A stretch of 64,000 nt of DNA from the NCBI RefSeq assembly GCF_014203095.1, contig NZ_JACHIG010000011.1:1-64000 (forward strand), read 5' to 3'. The notes beneath the pieces were generated by a model, which was not told the DNA's origin, ran no database searches, and saw only the letters and a program-made list of their open reading frames with translations. This DNA comes from Prosthecobacter vanneervenii. GTDB taxonomy: Bacteria > Verrucomicrobiota > Verrucomicrobiia > Verrucomicrobiales > Verrucomicrobiaceae. Shown piece by piece: positions 62,542-64,000 of the stretch. Numbering within the stretch: the first letter of the stretch is position 1; every line of letters begins with the position of its first letter. The translations under genes and the position numbers were made by a program.

Positions 62542-63523
62542 TCCGCCTGCGCGGGAAGACCGCGAAAGAAAGGGCGAGCATGGCCAGCAAGGCGGAGCCG
62601 GGCTCTGGCACTGCGGTGATCGCCATGATCTCCGCAGAGCTGGTGGAAATGCGGGAGGCGTACATGCTGGAAGGATTGTCCACGGGCAGCTGGGGGATGA
62701 AGGTCCAGCCGAAGGCATCGGAGCCCTGATACAAACCGCCACGATCTGTCAGTGCGGCATTGAATTCCGAGCCGTCTCCAACGGTGTTGTTGGTGTCGAA
62801 CATGCCGTCCACGCTGTAGTTTACGCCGGCGAGTTTCCAGATGCCGCCGTCATTGACGAAGACTCCGCCACCGGAATCGCCGTTGGAGAGAGTGGCCTCC
62901 TCTGCGGTGCCGCTGGCGCTGAAGGTGGCGGTGAGGAGATTTCCGACAGCACTGGAGTAGATGCTGCTGACGGTGTTGCTGCCCCAGCGAGCGACGCCAT
63001 CCGGAGAGGTGGCTTCCCAACCCTGCAAGGTGCCGCCGACGATGACATCCGCACCCCTGGGCCCGCCTCTGCCATTGATCTCCATCGTCATGCCCACCTC
63101 CGAGGAGCCTGTGTAGAGAGGAGCGTAGGTGGAGAAGGTGCCTTGGATTTTGAAGAGGCGCAGGTCGGTTCCGGAGATGTCCCAGTAGCCGAGGCCGCCA
63201 TTGGCGGCGGTGTCGATGTTGTAGGTGATGTCCGAACCACCATTGAAAATGCCGCTGGAGGTGAAGGTGGTGCCCTGAGTGCCAATATGCTGTGCGGTGA
63301 TGAAGTACTGCGGCGCGATCATGGTGCCGAGGTAAGAGCCATAGGTGCCCTCGTACTGCCAGCCTGAATTGGCGAAGGCACCGGTGGGTGCTGTAGTGTT
63401 GTGGCCGGGGTCTCCCGTGGCTTCAAAAACGATGGCCTTGCATGGCAGGGTGCAGAAACAAAACGCACCCAAAAGCATGCGCAGCAAGGGCGAGTGCTGA
63501 GATGCTGATGTTTTGGGCCGCAT
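62525..63523 (-). CDS. Trypsin-like protein with PEP-CTERM anchor
   Basis: A 332-residue exported protein. The signal sequence is at the N-terminus. The trypsin-like motifs are TAQHIG (for the usual TAAHC) and NGDSGGGVF. The C-terminus has the PEP-CTERM sorting signal VPEPGSALLAMLAL, a hydrophobic helix and the basic tail FPRRRITRRA. The exosortase that processes PEP-CTERM is not in the window. The central Asp of the triad is probably in DLRLFKI. The start is uncertain (63523, 63529 or 63538). Confidence 0.8.
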   Translation of the reverse strand: MRPKTSASQHSPLLRMLLGAFCFCTLPCKAIVFEATGDPGHNTTAPTGAFANSGWQYEGTYGSYLGTMIAPQYFITAQHIGTQGTTFTSSGIFNGGSDITYNIDTAANGGLGYWDISGTDLRLFKIQGTFSTYAPLYTGSSEVGMTMEINGRGGPRGADVIVGGTLQGWEATSPDGVARWGSNTVSSIYSSAVGNLLTATFSASGTAEEATLSNGDSGGGVFVNDGGIWKLAGVNYSVDGMFDTNNTVGDGSEFNAALTDRGGLYQGSDAFGWTFIPQLPVDNPSSMYASRISTSSAEIMAITAVPEPGSALLAMLALSFAVFPRRRITRRA

Positions 63524-63703
63524 GACCATCAAGCACATTCATAGCAAATTCTGGAATTTCCATAAAAGTTTGCTGAACCGCCTTAATTTGGCGGCTTCAA
63601 AACGGCGGAAAGCCATTTTTGGGGTGGCATGATACCCGCTGACTAAATATGGGCTCGACACCTATATCATTTTTGTTATGGATGGCGCGCCTGTGACGCA
63701 AAA

Positions 63704-64000
63704 ATGAAAAGCAAGTGGTTCAACATGTTAGGTGCATGCATCCTCCCGCCGCTGGTCGGGGTGGGGATGTGCAGCGGCATCATCCATTTGCTGAAGAATC
63801 ATGAGCTGTTTCGTGTCAATGTGCTGGCGGCACAGCCTGAGACTGGAAAGCTGAGGCATGGACGAGGCGGCGAGCACGGGGCCGAGGTAAGACCTGCCCT
63901 GCCTGCTAATGCTGAGTTCAGCCCGGTGAGGCCTGCGCCTGTGACGCCTGGTGCTGACAAGGCAGCTCTCCGGCGCGCTGAAGAGGCTGCAAAAGCAAAG
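63704..64000 (+). CDS. Exported protein, partial (cut by window end)
   Basis: The frame is open to the last base, at least 99 residues. It begins with a hydrophobic leader (MLGACILPPLVGVGMCSGII), then a Pro/Ala-rich stretch and an Ala/Lys/Glu-rich helix (ALRRAEEAAKAK) running off the edge. No family is identified. The helix pattern suggests a coiled-coil region to follow. Confidence 0.55.
   Translation, partial: MKSKWFNMLGACILPPLVGVGMCSGIIHLLKNHELFRVNVLAAQPETGKLRHGRGGEHGAEVRPALPANAEFSPVRPAPVTPGADKAALRRAEEAAKAK

Noticed and set aside
1-64000. tRNA, rRNA or CRISPR array
   Set aside because: Scanning by eye found no T-arm-like GGTTCGAATCC pattern outside genes, no rRNA-like text and no regularly spaced direct repeats. 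A covariance-model search would be needed to exclude small RNAs.

Overview
The window reads as a chromosome segment of a high-GC, Gram-negative member of the Verrucomicrobiota (Prosthecobacter/Verrucomicrobium-like), with Planctomycetota as the less likely alternative. This is inferred from family content: DUF1549/DUF1553 and DUF1501 protein pairs, a formylglycine sulfatase, a DUF1080 protein, a PEP-CTERM protein, the long three-domain IspG, coproheme decarboxylase HemQ, a tripartite RND pump, and many intergenic hairpin repeats. No rRNA, tRNA, CRISPR array or complete prophage was recognised.

Layout. 1-3.4 kb is an accessory scar: a RAYT-type Y1 transposase bounded by 26-bp inverted repeats, an IS4-type transposase tail, further repeat copies and two small genes. 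3.4-12.8 kb holds single genes: an anchored hypothetical, a five-bladed-propeller glycosidase-like protein, an MFS transporter, a membrane protein with a four-cysteine tail, an FHA/degenerate-cyclase protein, a Nudix hydrolase and a Uma2 protein. 13-20.2 kb is housekeeping: ispG, a receiver protein, an HtrA protease, and a TPR protein coupled to ComEC. 20.2-26.1 kb is an RND efflux operon (adaptor, pump, outer-membrane channel) with a strong palindrome upstream. 26.5-32.7 kb carries a PQQ-propeller protein, a tiny lipoprotein, hemQ, thiG, rpsN, an FmdB zinc ribbon and a CorC-like protein. 32.7-35.9 kb is a coupled four-gene minus-strand operon with a shortened MBOAT protein and an AlgJ-like protein. 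35.9-42.8 kb runs sulfatase, DUF1501, two tandem TlpA thioredoxins and a CocE-type hydrolase. 42.9-54.7 kb has a PLP dehydratase, a Tat-exported Gfo/Idh oxidoreductase, an AraC regulator divergent from a PSD1 cytochrome protein, DUF1501, a serine hydrolase, two tandem esterases and a DUF1080 protein, ending in a clear terminator. 55-64 kb has glpK, a GNAT protein, recG, a PIN-TRAM membrane protein, a PEP-CTERM protease and a gene cut by the window edge.

How the genes work together (inference). The sulfatase, DUF1501/PSD1, esterase, DUF1080 and Gfo/Idh genes look like exported machinery for sulfated or acylated polysaccharides, with the AraC protein as the local sugar-type regulator.

The less ordinary signals are: (i) a shortened AlgI-like MBOAT protein and an AlgJ-like protein without its serine, translationally coupled in one operon; (ii) two families of intergenic elements whose inverted ends share one core and one of which supplies a gene's stop codon; (iii) the RAYT inverted-repeat unit; (iv) an unnamed four-cysteine signalling tail; (v) a recent tlpA tandem duplication that carries a scar of the neighbouring gene.
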